Below are positions 35,999 through 45,278 of a stretch of DNA of 64,000 bases, piece by piece. The DNA lies in assembly GCF_000005825.2 (NCBI RefSeq), contig NC_013791.2, forward strand, positions 1,612,001 through 1,676,000, given 5' to 3'. Below the pieces are notes generated by a model. The model saw nothing but the letters and a program-made list of their open reading frames with translations, had not been told where the DNA came from and did not search any database. Origin of the DNA: Alkalihalophilus pseudofirmus OF4 (GTDB lineage Bacteria > Bacillota > Bacilli > Bacillales > Bacillaceae_D). Position 1 is the first letter of the stretch. Every line of letters begins with the position of its first letter. A program made the position numbers and the translations under genes.

Positions 35999-37330
35999 TT
36001 ATTGTTTAATGGCTGTCTCTACTGCTTTGATTGCCTCATGTAATATGCTCATCATGTCATTGATCTGCTCTTTTGTGATGATTAATGGAGGAGAGAAAAC
36101 AAGAGTATCCTGTCCGTTAAAGACAACAGAACGCAGAATCAATCCACGCTTTGCGGCTTCTGTAACAACCATAGGTGCTAGAGGCTGCGGAAATCTCTCT
36201 TCTTTTTCTTTATCTTTCATAAACTCAATCGCACCCATTAAGCCAAGGGCGCGGACATCACCAATACTTTCAAAAGAAGCCTGCAAGTTTATAAATCCAT
36301 TTAGCAACTCTTCACCCATTTGGCTTGAATTAGCGATCAAATTCTCACGCTCAATGATTTCAAGGTTCCGAAGAGCAACTGCACATGCTACTGGATGCCC
36401 GCTGTACGTATATCCGTGAAGAAGGGTGCCAGTTGAGAGCTTTGTAAAGTCTTCATGCATACGGCTTGAGATCATCACTCCGCCAAGCTGGGCATAACCG
36501 CTTGTGACTCCCTTTGCAAAACACATCATATCAGGGGCTACATCATAATGATCCATTCCAAAATACGTACCTGTGCGCCCGAACCCTGTAATGACTTCAT
36601 CTGTAATAAATAAAATTCCGTACTCATCACAGATCTCTCTCACCGCTTTGAAATATTCTTTTGTTGCGATATGAAGACCGCCTGCTCCTTGAACCGGCTC
36701 TGAAATAAAGGCAGCAACCGTCTCTGGCCCCTCTGACTCAATTACTTGTCTTAATGATTCAGGGGACATATGATCGGCATAATGAAAGTCTGGAGCTAGG
36801 GAGTTTGTAAAGTCACGAAAAGCTTGAATTCCTGTGGCACTTGTTGCTCCCATAGCCACACCATGATAGGAATGTGTCCGTGAAATGATTTTTTTACGCT
36901 TAGGCTCGCCTTTTAATATCCAGTAATGTCTTGCCAGCTTGTAGGCCGTATCATTTGATTCTGAGCCCCCAGAGGTGAAAAAGGTTGCAGTTAGATCTCC
37001 TGGAGCAATTTCTGCAAGCTTTGCCGAAAGCCTGATAGCTGGTTCGTTACTGAATGTCGCAAAAGAGGAACTAAACGCTAATGTCGACATTTGTTTACTT
37101 GCTACCTCACTTATTTCATTGCGTCCATGACCGATATTGACATTCCATAAAGAAGACATTCCATCAATGACTTTTTGGCCGGACATATCAGTTAAATAAA
37201 TTCCCTCGCCTTTTGTGAATATAAAAGCAGGACCATGCTCTTGCTGTGCGCCAATCGGTGAAGTAGGGTGTAAATAATGTTTCTTATCTAATTCACGAAG
37301 CTCTTCAATTTTACTTGTTTGTTGTGACAT
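35999..37330 (-). CDS. Class III (omega-amino acid:pyruvate-type) aminotransferase
   Basis: A 443-residue PLP enzyme. FTSGGSESNDTAYKLARHY binds the phosphate, SRTHSYHG follows, ITDEVITGFGRTG holds the cofactor aspartate and FAKGVTSGYAQLG the Schiff-base lysine. GMSSLWNVNIGHGR at the front is typical of pyruvate-dependent putrescine/beta-alanine/GABA/taurine aminotransferases. ATG at 37330 lies eight bases after GGGGAG. A perfect sigma-54 promoter is upstream and the aldehyde dehydrogenase follows. With the ureohydrolase it can be read as turning the omega-amino acid from a guanidino acid into a semialdehyde; the exact amine is not determined. Confidence 0.9.
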   Translation of the reverse strand: MSQQTSKIEELRELDKKHYLHPTSPIGAQQEHGPAFIFTKGEGIYLTDMSGQKVIDGMSSLWNVNIGHGRNEISEVASKQMSTLAFSSSFATFSNEPAIRLSAKLAEIAPGDLTATFFTSGGSESNDTAYKLARHYWILKGEPKRKKIISRTHSYHGVAMGATSATGIQAFRDFTNSLAPDFHYADHMSPESLRQVIESEGPETVAAFISEPVQGAGGLHIATKEYFKAVREICDEYGILFITDEVITGFGRTGTYFGMDHYDVAPDMMCFAKGVTSGYAQLGGVMISSRMHEDFTKLSTGTLLHGYTYSGHPVACAVALRNLEIIERENLIANSSQMGEELLNGFINLQASFESIGDVRALGLMGAIEFMKDKEKEERFPQPLAPMVVTEAAKRGLILRSVVFNGQDTLVFSPPLIITKEQINDMMSILHEAIKAVETAIKQ

Positions 37331-37376
37331 CACAAACACTCCCCTTTATATGCTTTTCTTTTGATACAAAGATATA

Positions 37377-37394
37377 TTGCAAACTTTGTGCCAA
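37377..37394 (-). promoter_or_regulatory. Sigma-54 (-24/-12) promoter of the aminotransferase-dehydrogenase operon
   Basis: TTGGCACAAAGTTTGCAA on the minus strand is a perfect -24/-12 element about 50 bases before the ATG. Upstream (37400-37515) is very AT-rich with recurring TTGATTTAT/TTGATAAATCAA words at 37405, 37430 and 37492 that may be activator sites. Confidence 0.92.
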
Positions 37395-37518
37395 TATTAA
37401 ATGCTTGATAAATCAATAGTTTATGCCGGTTGATTTATTTTTAGATCGATAAATATGAAATTTGATTAAAATATTAATCGAACGAGTATATTTGATTTAT
37501 TGTTAAATTAATTGATGC

Positions 37519-37545
37519 AAAAAAAAGACAAGTTGAACACTTGTC
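37519..37545 (-). terminator. Terminator after the sugar acetyltransferase gene
   Basis: GACAAGT/ACTTGTC stem with a five-base loop and a run of Ts on the minus strand. Confidence 0.9.
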
Positions 37546-37547
37546 TC

Positions 37548-38120
37548 CTACCTCCTATCATTCAAATCAATCTCTTTAATCAAACGTGCAGGATTGCCAC
37601 CTACAATCACATTGTCAGGAACATCTTTTGTGACAACCGCGCCGGCTGCGATCACCGCATTGTCACCAATCGTAATTCCGGGATTGATGATCGCACCGCC
37701 GCCAATCCATACGTTATCTCCAATTGTGACAGGCTTACCGTACTCTGGACCTTTGATTCGTTCAAATGGATTGATCGGATGAGTGGCTGTGTAGATATGT
37801 ACTCCTGGTGCAAGCATGCAGTTGTTGCCGAAACGAACTTTACATACATCCAAGATGACACAGTCAAAATTAGCGAAAAAGTGGTTGCCAACGTGAATAT
37901 TATAGCCGTAATCACATCTGAAATTAGGTTCCATATAGACTTCTTCGCCAGTCGAGCCAAATAAGTTTTTGATTGCTTGGATGCGCTTTTCGTACTGAGA
38001 CTCAGTCGTTTCGTTAAATACTCGAGTTAAAAACCTGGTCTGCTCACGATCCCGCATGAGTTCCGGGTCCCAAGGTTCATAAAGTTCACCGTCTATCATC
38101 TTTTGTTTCTCCGTTTTCAT
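37548..38120 (-). CDS. maa: Maltose/galactoside O-acetyltransferase-like protein
   Basis: A 190-residue left-handed beta-helix acetyltransferase. The N-terminal Mac domain begins with [14 protein letters not shown] and the hexapeptide repeats follow ([52 protein letters not shown]). The family moves acetyl from acetyl-CoA to maltose, glucose or galactosides; the physiological role is uncertain. It stands alone and diverges from the PTS regulator gene. Confidence 0.88.
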   Translation of the reverse strand: MKTEKQKMIDGELYEPWDPELMRDREQTRFLTRVFNETTESQYEKRIQAIKNLFGSTGEEVYMEPNFRCDYGYNIHVGNHFFANFDCVILDVCKVRFGNNCMLAPGVHIYTATHPINPFERIKGPEYGKPVTIGDNVWIGGGAIINPGITIGDNAVIAAGAVVTKDVPDNVIVGGNPARLIKEIDLNDRR

Positions 38121-38545
38121 CCTATACCCCTCCGTTAGTTCTCTACTGTTATGCTCCTGCTGATTCCTTCACTTACATTAACTTCTTTTCCTCCCTTACT
38201 ATAATGAAAAGCAGGTACTGGAATCAATTCATTCACTCCTGCGGCAGCATAAGAGTGTTTTCAGCCAAGAAAAAGCCTAGTGTGCAAAAGATACACTCAA
38301 AGTATAAAAAATAACCTATTGTGAAATGGTAGAACAATGGTTTGTTCTCCTATTCATTGGAAGAACCATGTGTTTCCATATATGTATGCTGTTTTATTCA
38401 CATAAGATGAGTCCAATTTTGCACACACGCATGTTCATGATTCGGACTTCCAAAAAGATTTGATTCGTTTAAGATAAAGGTAAGCAAGACATCAGTTACC
38501 TACTCTTTAAAGCTAGCTAGCAAAATTAGAAAAGGTGATGGATTC
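38121..38545. other. Divergent regulatory region between maa and the PTS operon
   Basis: About 425 bases without a gene. Visible: a possible cre-like site on the minus strand at 38250-38263 (TGAAAACACTCTTA, two mismatches); a ten-base inverted pair GTGTGCAAAA (38280-38289) and TTTTGCACAC (38417-38426), 127 bases apart; and GAACAatggttTGTTC near 38332-38347, a small dyad. These could be operator sites for the PRD regulator or another DNA-binding protein. No riboswitch fold recognised. Confidence 0.4.
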
Positions 38546-40615
38546 ATGGCACTAGATCAACGAAGTACTCAATTGCTTCAACTGTTATTAAAAAAAGAAG
38601 CTCCTGTTTCGATTCTTGAACTTAGTAAAAGTTTAAGGGTCTCAAGAAGAACTATTTATTACAATCTTGAGAAAGTAAATGATTGGCTTAAGGACAATAA
38701 ACTTGATCAAGTTCAACAAGTGAAATCAGTAGGGATATTTATTACTACCTCTACGAAGAAAAAGATTCCAGAGCTTTTGAAGCTAAATAGCGATATTCAG
38801 TATGAGTATACAGCTCATGAGCGGCAAAAATTGATTTTAATCTTACTTTTTACCAGCCATGAACCTATTTATGTGAAAGACCTGATAACGGTAACTAAAG
38901 CTAGCAGGAATTCTTGCTTAAATGATTTGAAAGCGATTAAACAGCAGTCTAAGCAATATCGTCTTGAGATCAATTATGAGCGAAGTAGCGGTTACTATAT
39001 CCATGGGCCGGAGTTTGAGCTTCGAAAATGGTTTGTGAATGCTTTTACCTTTCAAAAAGACAATGACTTTTCAACAGAATTGATGTCTCTTTGGAAGGAA
39101 GCAAATCCGAGTTTATTAGAAACAGTTGAACATAATGTTCAGTTGCTGCAGGTACTTCAAAACGATTTAGATGTGCAGTTAAACCCAGAATCTATTGAAG
39201 AGCTAACATGGCATATAGCATTTTTCTTAGAGAGAATGAAGCTAGGGGAATATGTCTTTTTAACAAAAGATGAAAAACAGGCTTTAGAGAATAATCGTGC
39301 TTACAAAGGAGCAGAACTTCTTAGTCAAGAACTATTCAACTCGAACCAATTATCGGTCCCTGAGGATGAAATTTATTATTTGACCATCTTCTTGTTGAGT
39401 TTACGATCACTCTCTGACAGTCCAATGAGTACTGTAAATGGGCTTGAAGATGTCGTAAGAAAAATGGTGATTGATTTTCAAAGGTATGCATGTATTGAGT
39501 TTGAGCACTTCAGAGCGGTTGAAGAGAATCTTTTAATTCATATCAGGCCAGCCTTTTATCGGTTAAAATATGGGATTTCGGCTAAGAACCCTCTAACGAA
39601 ATCGATAAAAGAGAAATATGGAGATGTCTTTGAACTTACAAAAAAAGTCCTTCCTCATTTAGAACGCTTTGTAGGCGCTGCCATTAATGATGATGAAGCA
39701 GCTTACATCACGATGCATTTTGGGGGATGGATGAGAAAAGAAGGAAGTCAGCCAGCTGCACGGAAACATGCGTTGATTGTATGTTCAAGCGGTATTGGAA
39801 CTTCTCAGATTTTGAAAAGTCAGTTAGAAACCTTATTTTCAACACTTGATTTTGAGGTAGTGACCTCAATAGAAGAATCCAAAACGAAAGCCGACCTGAT
39901 TTTTACGACAGTTTCACTGCAGAAGCAAATGCTGCCTACATTTCATGTAAATGCGATTCTTAATGATGTTGAAAAAGAGAGACTTCTAACAAATGTAAAT
40001 CGATTGTTACACCAAAAAGAGTCTTCTTCTAGAACCGGACAATTAAACGAGATTCTACAAGCTATTGAAAAGCATGCTGATATTCACAATGAGAAGCAAT
40101 TATTAGAAGAGATTGAATACATTCTCTCTAATAAGCAATTAAAAATAAAGGAGCTTTATAAACCGATGCTAAACGAAATTATAGACAAGTCGTCGATTCA
40201 GATTGTAGATAACGTTAGCAGCTGGCAAGAGGCTGTGGAGATGGCTTCTGCCCCGTTGCTAGATAACAATTCAATCAGTCAAAGTTATGTTGATGCAATG
40301 ATTTCAAACATTGTTGAACTAGGACCATATGTCATCATTGCACCGCAAGTAGCAATCCCGCATGCTAGACCGGAAAAAGGAGTGAATAGGTTAAGCATGA
40401 GCCTTCTTAAACTGAATGAGCCTATTGCTTTCTCAGAAGAAGAAAGGCACCAAGCGTCACTTCTCTTCGTCTTAGCTGCAACAGATAACGAAACCCATTT
40501 AAAAGCATTATCTCAATTAACAACGATGTTATCTGAAGAAGAAAATATTGAGAAGCTGCGTCAAAGTGAAGATGTTACTGATATTCAAGTTTTAATTGAT
40601 AAATATTCAAATTAA
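38546..40615 (+). CDS. PRD-type transcriptional regulator with PTS EIIB and EIIA domains
   Basis: A 689-residue BglG/MtlR/LicR-type activator. Domains in order: an N-terminal helix-turn-helix (STQLLQLLLKKEAPVSILELSKSL), a second HTH (about 85-150), two PRDs (about 170-390), an EIIB-like domain with its cysteine in VCSSGIGTSQ (about 412) and a C-terminal EIIA domain with phospho-histidine in IPHARPE (about 610). Activity would be set by PTS phosphorylation. It is followed directly by EIIB and EIIC genes but no separate EIIA, so its own EIIA domain may also deliver phosphate to the transporter. AAAGGTGATGG precedes the ATG. Confidence 0.9.
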   Translation: MALDQRSTQLLQLLLKKEAPVSILELSKSLRVSRRTIYYNLEKVNDWLKDNKLDQVQQVKSVGIFITTSTKKKIPELLKLNSDIQYEYTAHERQKLILILLFTSHEPIYVKDLITVTKASRNSCLNDLKAIKQQSKQYRLEINYERSSGYYIHGPEFELRKWFVNAFTFQKDNDFSTELMSLWKEANPSLLETVEHNVQLLQVLQNDLDVQLNPESIEELTWHIAFFLERMKLGEYVFLTKDEKQALENNRAYKGAELLSQELFNSNQLSVPEDEIYYLTIFLLSLRSLSDSPMSTVNGLEDVVRKMVIDFQRYACIEFEHFRAVEENLLIHIRPAFYRLKYGISAKNPLTKSIKEKYGDVFELTKKVLPHLERFVGAAINDDEAAYITMHFGGWMRKEGSQPAARKHALIVCSSGIGTSQILKSQLETLFSTLDFEVVTSIEESKTKADLIFTTVSLQKQMLPTFHVNAILNDVEKERLLTNVNRLLHQKESSSRTGQLNEILQAIEKHADIHNEKQLLEEIEYILSNKQLKIKELYKPMLNEIIDKSSIQIVDNVSSWQEAVEMASAPLLDNNSISQSYVDAMISNIVELGPYVIIAPQVAIPHARPEKGVNRLSMSLLKLNEPIAFSEEERHQASLLFVLAATDNETHLKALSQLTTMLSEEENIEKLRQSEDVTDIQVLIDKYSN

Positions 40616-40637
40616 TTAATTATTGGAGGAATGTAAA

Positions 40638-40913
40638 ATGAAAATTTTAGTTGTATGTGGAAATGGATTAGGAAGCAGTTTTATCGTGGAAATGAACGTA
40701 AAGAAAGCACTAGGCGAGTTAGGAATTGATGCAGAAGTATCACACACAGACTTAGCTACTTCAAAAACAGAAGCAGCAGATTACTACATTGGATCTCAAG
40801 ATATTATCTCAAACCTAGATGATGGCAACCGTCACATTATTCCACTTGTTAACTTGTTAAATCAGCAAGAATTGAAGGAAGCTTTACAAAAACATATTGT
40901 TACGGAGGGATAA
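40638..40913 (+). CDS. ulaB: PTS EIIB subunit, ascorbate (SgaB/UlaB) type
   Basis: A 91-residue EIIB with the phospho-cysteine Cys7 in the loop CGNGLGSS. It passes phosphate from EIIA to the sugar carried by the EIIC gene just downstream. ATG at 40638 lies behind GGAGG; an upstream in-frame TTG at 40623 is excluded by that site. It lies 22 bases after the regulator and two bases before the EIIC gene. The sugar could be L-ascorbate or another acid sugar. Confidence 0.85.
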   Translation: MKILVVCGNGLGSSFIVEMNVKKALGELGIDAEVSHTDLATSKTEAADYYIGSQDIISNLDDGNRHIIPLVNLLNQQELKEALQKHIVTEG

Positions 40914-40915
40914 TT

Positions 40916-42178
40916 ATGGCTGAATTAATCATGAATGACATCCTGGGAACTCCCGCCATTCTAGTAGGGTTATTTGCCCTGCTAGGCCTTCTGCTCCAAA
41001 AAAAGAGCTCAGCTGATACCGTTTCAGGTACATTAAAAACAATTATGGGATTCGTTATTATTGGAGTAGGTGCAGGAGTCCTTATTTCCTCTCTTGACTT
41101 CTTTTCACAAATGTTTGAAAGGGCTTTTAATATTCGAGGAGTTATTCCGAATAATGAAGCCGTAGTAGCAGTTGCTCAGCAAGCATTTGGTACAGAAACA
41201 GCAATGATAATGTTATTTGGTATGGTGGCTAATATCGTAATTGCACGTCTTACGCCTTTTAAATATATCTTCCTTACAGGTCATCACACACTCTTTATGG
41301 CTTGTATGATTGCTGTGATTTTAAGTACAGGCGGCATGAGCGGAGTACCATTAGTTATCACTGGATCGATTATTTTAGGTTCATTAATGGTCTTCTTCCC
41401 GGCAATCTTGCAGCCATATATGCGACAAATTACTGGGAATGATGATATTGCCCTTGGTCACTTCGGCTCTGTCGGATACTTTGTCTCAGGTACGATCGGA
41501 AAGTATTTCGGAAATAAAGAAAAAACAACTGAAGATATTAAAGTACCAAAATCTCTTGGGTTCTTGCGTGATACCTCTGTAGCGGTTTCACTAACAATGG
41601 CGATCTTATTCATTGTCGTAGCATTATTCGCAGGTTCTACTTACATTGAGACGGAGCTAAGTGAAGGAATGAACTTCATTATCTTCTCTATCATGCAAGG
41701 TATAACCTTTGCAGCTGGTGTGTATGTGGTTCTTGCTGGGGTACGTATGTTACTCGCTGAAATCGTTCCTGCATTTAAAGGGATTGCTGATAAAATTGTT
41801 CCAAATGCAAAACCTGCTTTAGATGCACCTGTTGTCTTTCCGTTTGCACCTAATGCAGTAATTATCGGTTTCCTCTTTAGTTTTCTTGCAGGACTCGGAA
41901 GTATGTTCATCTTACCAGTATTCGGTCTTGCTTTAATCGTGCCTGGCTTAGTCCCTCACTTCTTTACGGGAGCCGCTGCAGGAGTATTCGGTAATGCAAT
42001 GGGCGGCCGTCGCGGTGCGATCTTAGGAGCGGTCACAAACGGTATTCTAATTAGTTTCTTACCTGCCCTCTTACTGCCAGTCCTTGGTTCGATAGGATTT
42101 GAAGGAACAACATTCGGTGATTCTGATTTCGGAGTTGTAGGAATTCTACTAGGTTGGTTAATGAGTTTGTTTAATTAA
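40916..42178 (+). CDS. ulaA: PTS EIIC subunit, ascorbate (SgaT/UlaA) family
   Basis: A 420-residue polytopic permease with about ten membrane segments and the family blocks GHHTLFMACM and GHFGSVGYFVSGTIGK. The UlaA family imports and phosphorylates L-ascorbate in E. coli, but several uncharacterised members exist. No ascorbate catabolic genes (ulaD, E, F, G) lie beside it, so the substrate is uncertain. The start follows GGAGGG at the end of the EIIB gene. Confidence 0.87.
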   Translation: MAELIMNDILGTPAILVGLFALLGLLLQKKSSADTVSGTLKTIMGFVIIGVGAGVLISSLDFFSQMFERAFNIRGVIPNNEAVVAVAQQAFGTETAMIMLFGMVANIVIARLTPFKYIFLTGHHTLFMACMIAVILSTGGMSGVPLVITGSIILGSLMVFFPAILQPYMRQITGNDDIALGHFGSVGYFVSGTIGKYFGNKEKTTEDIKVPKSLGFLRDTSVAVSLTMAILFIVVALFAGSTYIETELSEGMNFIIFSIMQGITFAAGVYVVLAGVRMLLAEIVPAFKGIADKIVPNAKPALDAPVVFPFAPNAVIIGFLFSFLAGLGSMFILPVFGLALIVPGLVPHFFTGAAAGVFGNAMGGRRGAILGAVTNGILISFLPALLLPVLGSIGFEGTTFGDSDFGVVGILLGWLMSLFN

Positions 42179-42197
42179 TATTTAATAACAGTAAAAA

Positions 42198-42246
42198 AAT
42201 CGGGCTGTCCCAATAGGTCATTAAAGACCTTAGGGGCAGCCCGATT
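42198..42246 (-). terminator. Terminator of the siderophore operon (possibly shared with ulaA)
   Basis: AATCGGGCTGCCCC/GGACAGCCCGATT long stem with an inner AGGTC/GACCT hairpin and seven Ts on the minus strand. Confidence 0.88.
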
Positions 42247-42250
42247 GTGG

Positions 42251-44080
42251 TTAAAAAGCTGCTAACTTACTTGCAGCTAAATGCAATGGATTTTGGACTT
42301 TGCCGTACTCTGAAGCGTGGGGACGATCGTCATCATCCTCATATCCATAATCAATCATACGGTTGCGGTTTAAGCATAATTTTGTAAATTGCGGTCTAAG
42401 CATATCAAACAGTGTAAAGCGCTCTTTTAATTCTGGAAAACGATTCTGATAGTCAATGATCGTGTTTCTGAGCGAAACCCAGAATTGCTCTTCATCCATG
42501 TACTCATACGTATCTAATATATCAGCGAGATACCTGAAGTGGCAGACGAACAGCCCGGTAAATACAAACTGGCAAAGCCCTTCTCTTCCCTCGCTGCGTA
42601 GAACGGGTTTCAATTCATTTGGCAAATGCTCAAGTTCAGGCAGAGGCTCATCACTGACATTTACATCATCAACAAAGTCTTTCATCGCTAAGCGGTGCGG
42701 GATATGATTTTTTAACACAACCACCGTATTTTGACCGTGCGGCGAGAAAACCGTTCCATACTTGTAGAGGAAATGAAGGAGCGGCTGCACGATCACATCA
42801 AATAATGTTTTCATCCACTCTTCGGTTGTTAAGCCGGATCGTTCGATTAGGGCTGCTACGAACGGCTTCTTCTTATCGTCTATATAAAGAAGGGATGCTA
42901 ATGTAACGGCATGCTCGTTTTCATCTAAGAAACTGTATATACTCTCCCTCCAGATCGTTCCGAGCATTTCGTGATATTGATAAGGAGCACCAGTTAACTT
43001 GGAAAAGTAAGGATGCTCATAATTCATACTGGCTATTTCTCCAGGCAAAATAATACGGCATTCTTTGTTTAGAAATTCATCTTTATCTCGTATGCCGTGA
43101 ATGTACTCTGTAATCGTAGGCGCAACTACAGTCCGCTCACCTGGTAAGCCGCGGTACACAAGTGTGTTTAGTATGCTCATTGGCAGTTTTACGTGATGCT
43201 TATGCTTGGCACTACGGTTCACAAAAGTACGAATTGATTGCTGAGGTAGATAATGATCATCGCTTTTTCCTAAATAAATGATATGTTTATAAGCAATTTC
43301 TGATGCGAAATAATAAACAATCATCTCATTCCACTGCCATTCATGAACCGGGATCAAATAATACTTACTTGCATCCACTCCCTCAGATTCTATCATCTGT
43401 ACAAAGTGTTGATAGTTATCCTCACCTAGCTCCCCTTTAATCATCGATTCATAATCTACAGTAGAGACGGAATGAAACGTTGCGTGATCTCGGTGAGCAG
43501 CAATCCATGAGAGCTGTACTTCCTTTTTTTGTTCCGGAGCATAGGAAAGATAGTCAGTGTAATTAAAACCTATACGCCCTTTATTATAGGTAATCCAAGG
43601 ATGGCCTTCCATTTCCCCTTCAAGTTCTGCGTAATCAAGATCTACCAACTCCTCAGCTGTAGTCTATTTTTTCTTTTGCAAGATGTGAGCATCAGCTAAA
43701 AGAGTGTTATGATATTCTTTAATTAAGTGGCCCGTTGTGACGGGGTTCATTCCGACGTCATGCTGGATATCTAGAATAAATTGAATAGGATCTTTTGCAT
43801 GAATCCATTCACCGTCTTTTAGGAACGTTATAGATTCTGGAAAAACATGATAGCTGTCCATTAATCGCTTCTTCGCTTTAAATTGATATTGCGCTTTTTT
43901 ACCGTTATCCTTTGTTAAAGAAAGCTGATACAGAGCGGCACCCGCTTCCTCACTAACCACAGTGGGGTGAATCATATCCTCATACATAAATTCGGTAATC
44001 ATTTTAGTGAGAAGCTGTCTTCCTGCTTCGGTCCATACTTCTTCAGTTACTATATCCTGTATACGAGTTTGAGTATTCAT
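42251..44080 (-). pseudogene. IucC/RhbF-type NIS siderophore synthetase, interrupted by an in-frame TAG
   Basis: Two frames (43664-44080, 138 residues, and 42251-43648, 465 residues) lie in the same phase and together give about 609 codons, the usual length of an IucA/IucC synthetase. Only TAG at 43664-43666 divides them: ...ILQKKK-stop-TTAEELVDLDYAELE. The C-terminal part has the ATP-site motif GHPWITYNKGRIGF and the late HRLAMKDF and MKxLCLNR-like blocks. The intact enzyme would condense the second hydroxamate arm onto the citrate intermediate. CAG-to-TAG is the simplest cause. The C-terminal part could restart at TTG 43648, but GAGGAG lies too close. It is the last gene of the Fur-controlled operon. 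Confidence 0.82.
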
Positions 44081-44102
44081 TTTTCCACTCTCCTTATAAA
44101 AA

Positions 44103-45278
44103 TTATGCTGCTTTGTTTTTTTCTGTTTTAGTACTCATATTAAATGTGAATAACGCAACCATTACGGCTGTTACACATAGAATGCCAGCACCAGTAAGTG
44201 GTGAAGCTAGAGTGAATGCAGCGGCTGTACTAGAAGCTGCGAGCGGTGCAATGAGAAGTCCGGCATTCTGAAACATTGAAGCTGCAGCGTACACTTGAAC
44301 ATGATTTGTGCTTCGATTAAAGATAGTCAGCTCTAGTGCGGCTTGTGAGATAATTAAACAAAAGCCGTACACTATTCGACTCGCCCAAAGCCAGATAAGT
44401 TGATCTGTCAAGCCTTGCACAATAAGAGTAAATGCTAATACTGCGAGTGTTACGGTAAAGATCAGCGGTGCCCGGTGTTTGCACCATCCCTTTTGTATGA
44501 AAGGAAAAGCAAAGATTGCCATTGCACTTGGCATCATAAACAATAAGCTGCCCTCAAAGCTAGATAGCTGAAATTCATTCATAGTGTAAAGAGTGAAATA
44601 GGGACGGATCATGTTGTTTGCTGTGTGAAAGAGCAGCAAAATCACACCTATGCCCGCTAGTATAAATCCATGCTTTCGGGTAAAGCCCTGCTTAACCTTT
44701 GGAAGGCTGGTCGTATGTGTATTTAAATATCTTAATGTGACAAAGGCAGTGAACCATAATAAAAGTTCAATGGCTGCTAAACCGATGAACAAGTATAAGG
44801 GTTGTTCGAGCGCAATGATCCAAGCCCCAGTCAACGTGCCGGTGATCACTGCTGCATGAAATACCATGTGATACATACCAACGACTCGAGTGCGCTTTTT
44901 TTCTTCATTTAATTGAATTAATAACGGATAAATAAGAATCAAGCTGCTCTTTCCTATTAATAATAAAACGGTGAATATCATGAATTGAATCTCATGCTGT
45001 GATATAGCCATGCATAAAAGCATCACAGCTGAGATCCATTGCCCAGTATAAATGAGGTGCTTTACTTCAAAACGCTTAGACAAAATCCCCCATATTGGGA
45101 CGGAAATGACGACTGTCAATCTAGCAATGAAGATATACAGGGCCGTAAATTCCAAGTCTTCTACTCCAAACACCTTAGAGAAAAATTGCGGATAAAAAGG
45201 TGATAAAATGACATCAGCTAAGATGAAATAGAAGATTAATAGAAAGAGCACAGCTTGCTGGACTTTAGTTGAAGTCAC
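44103..45278 (-). CDS. MFS transporter, probable siderophore exporter
   Basis: A 391-residue major facilitator with twelve predicted membrane segments and the loop 2-3 motif WGILSKRFEVKH. It lies inside the siderophore operon, overlapping the stop of the hydroxylase gene by four bases (ATGA), and precedes the second synthetase. Export of the finished hydroxamate siderophore is the likely role, as for MFS genes in schizokinen/aerobactin-type loci. The gene itself is intact. Confidence 0.85.
   Translation of the reverse strand: MTSTKVQQAVLFLLIFYFILADVILSPFYPQFFSKVFGVEDLEFTALYIFIARLTVVISVPIWGILSKRFEVKHLIYTGQWISAVMLLCMAISQHEIQFMIFTVLLLIGKSSLILIYPLLIQLNEEKKRTRVVGMYHMVFHAAVITGTLTGAWIIALEQPLYLFIGLAAIELLLWFTAFVTLRYLNTHTTSLPKVKQGFTRKHGFILAGIGVILLLFHTANNMIRPYFTLYTMNEFQLSSFEGSLLFMMPSAMAIFAFPFIQKGWCKHRAPLIFTVTLAVLAFTLIVQGLTDQLIWLWASRIVYGFCLIISQAALELTIFNRSTNHVQVYAAASMFQNAGLLIAPLAASSTAAAFTLASPLTGAGILCVTAVMVALFTFNMSTKTEKNKAA

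Noticed and set aside
29912-37330. Complete taurine degradation locus (TauE-like permease plus aminotransferase and dehydrogenase)
   Set aside because: The permease is about 5 kb away in a different transcription unit with unrelated genes between, no sulfoacetaldehyde acetyltransferase is present, and the TauE/SafE family is broad.
43648-43666. Genuine two-gene organisation of the second NIS synthetase with restart at TTG
   Set aside because: The two frames are in the same phase, the family is always one chain to my knowledge, and GAGGAG lies directly against the TTG; a nonsense mutation is simpler.
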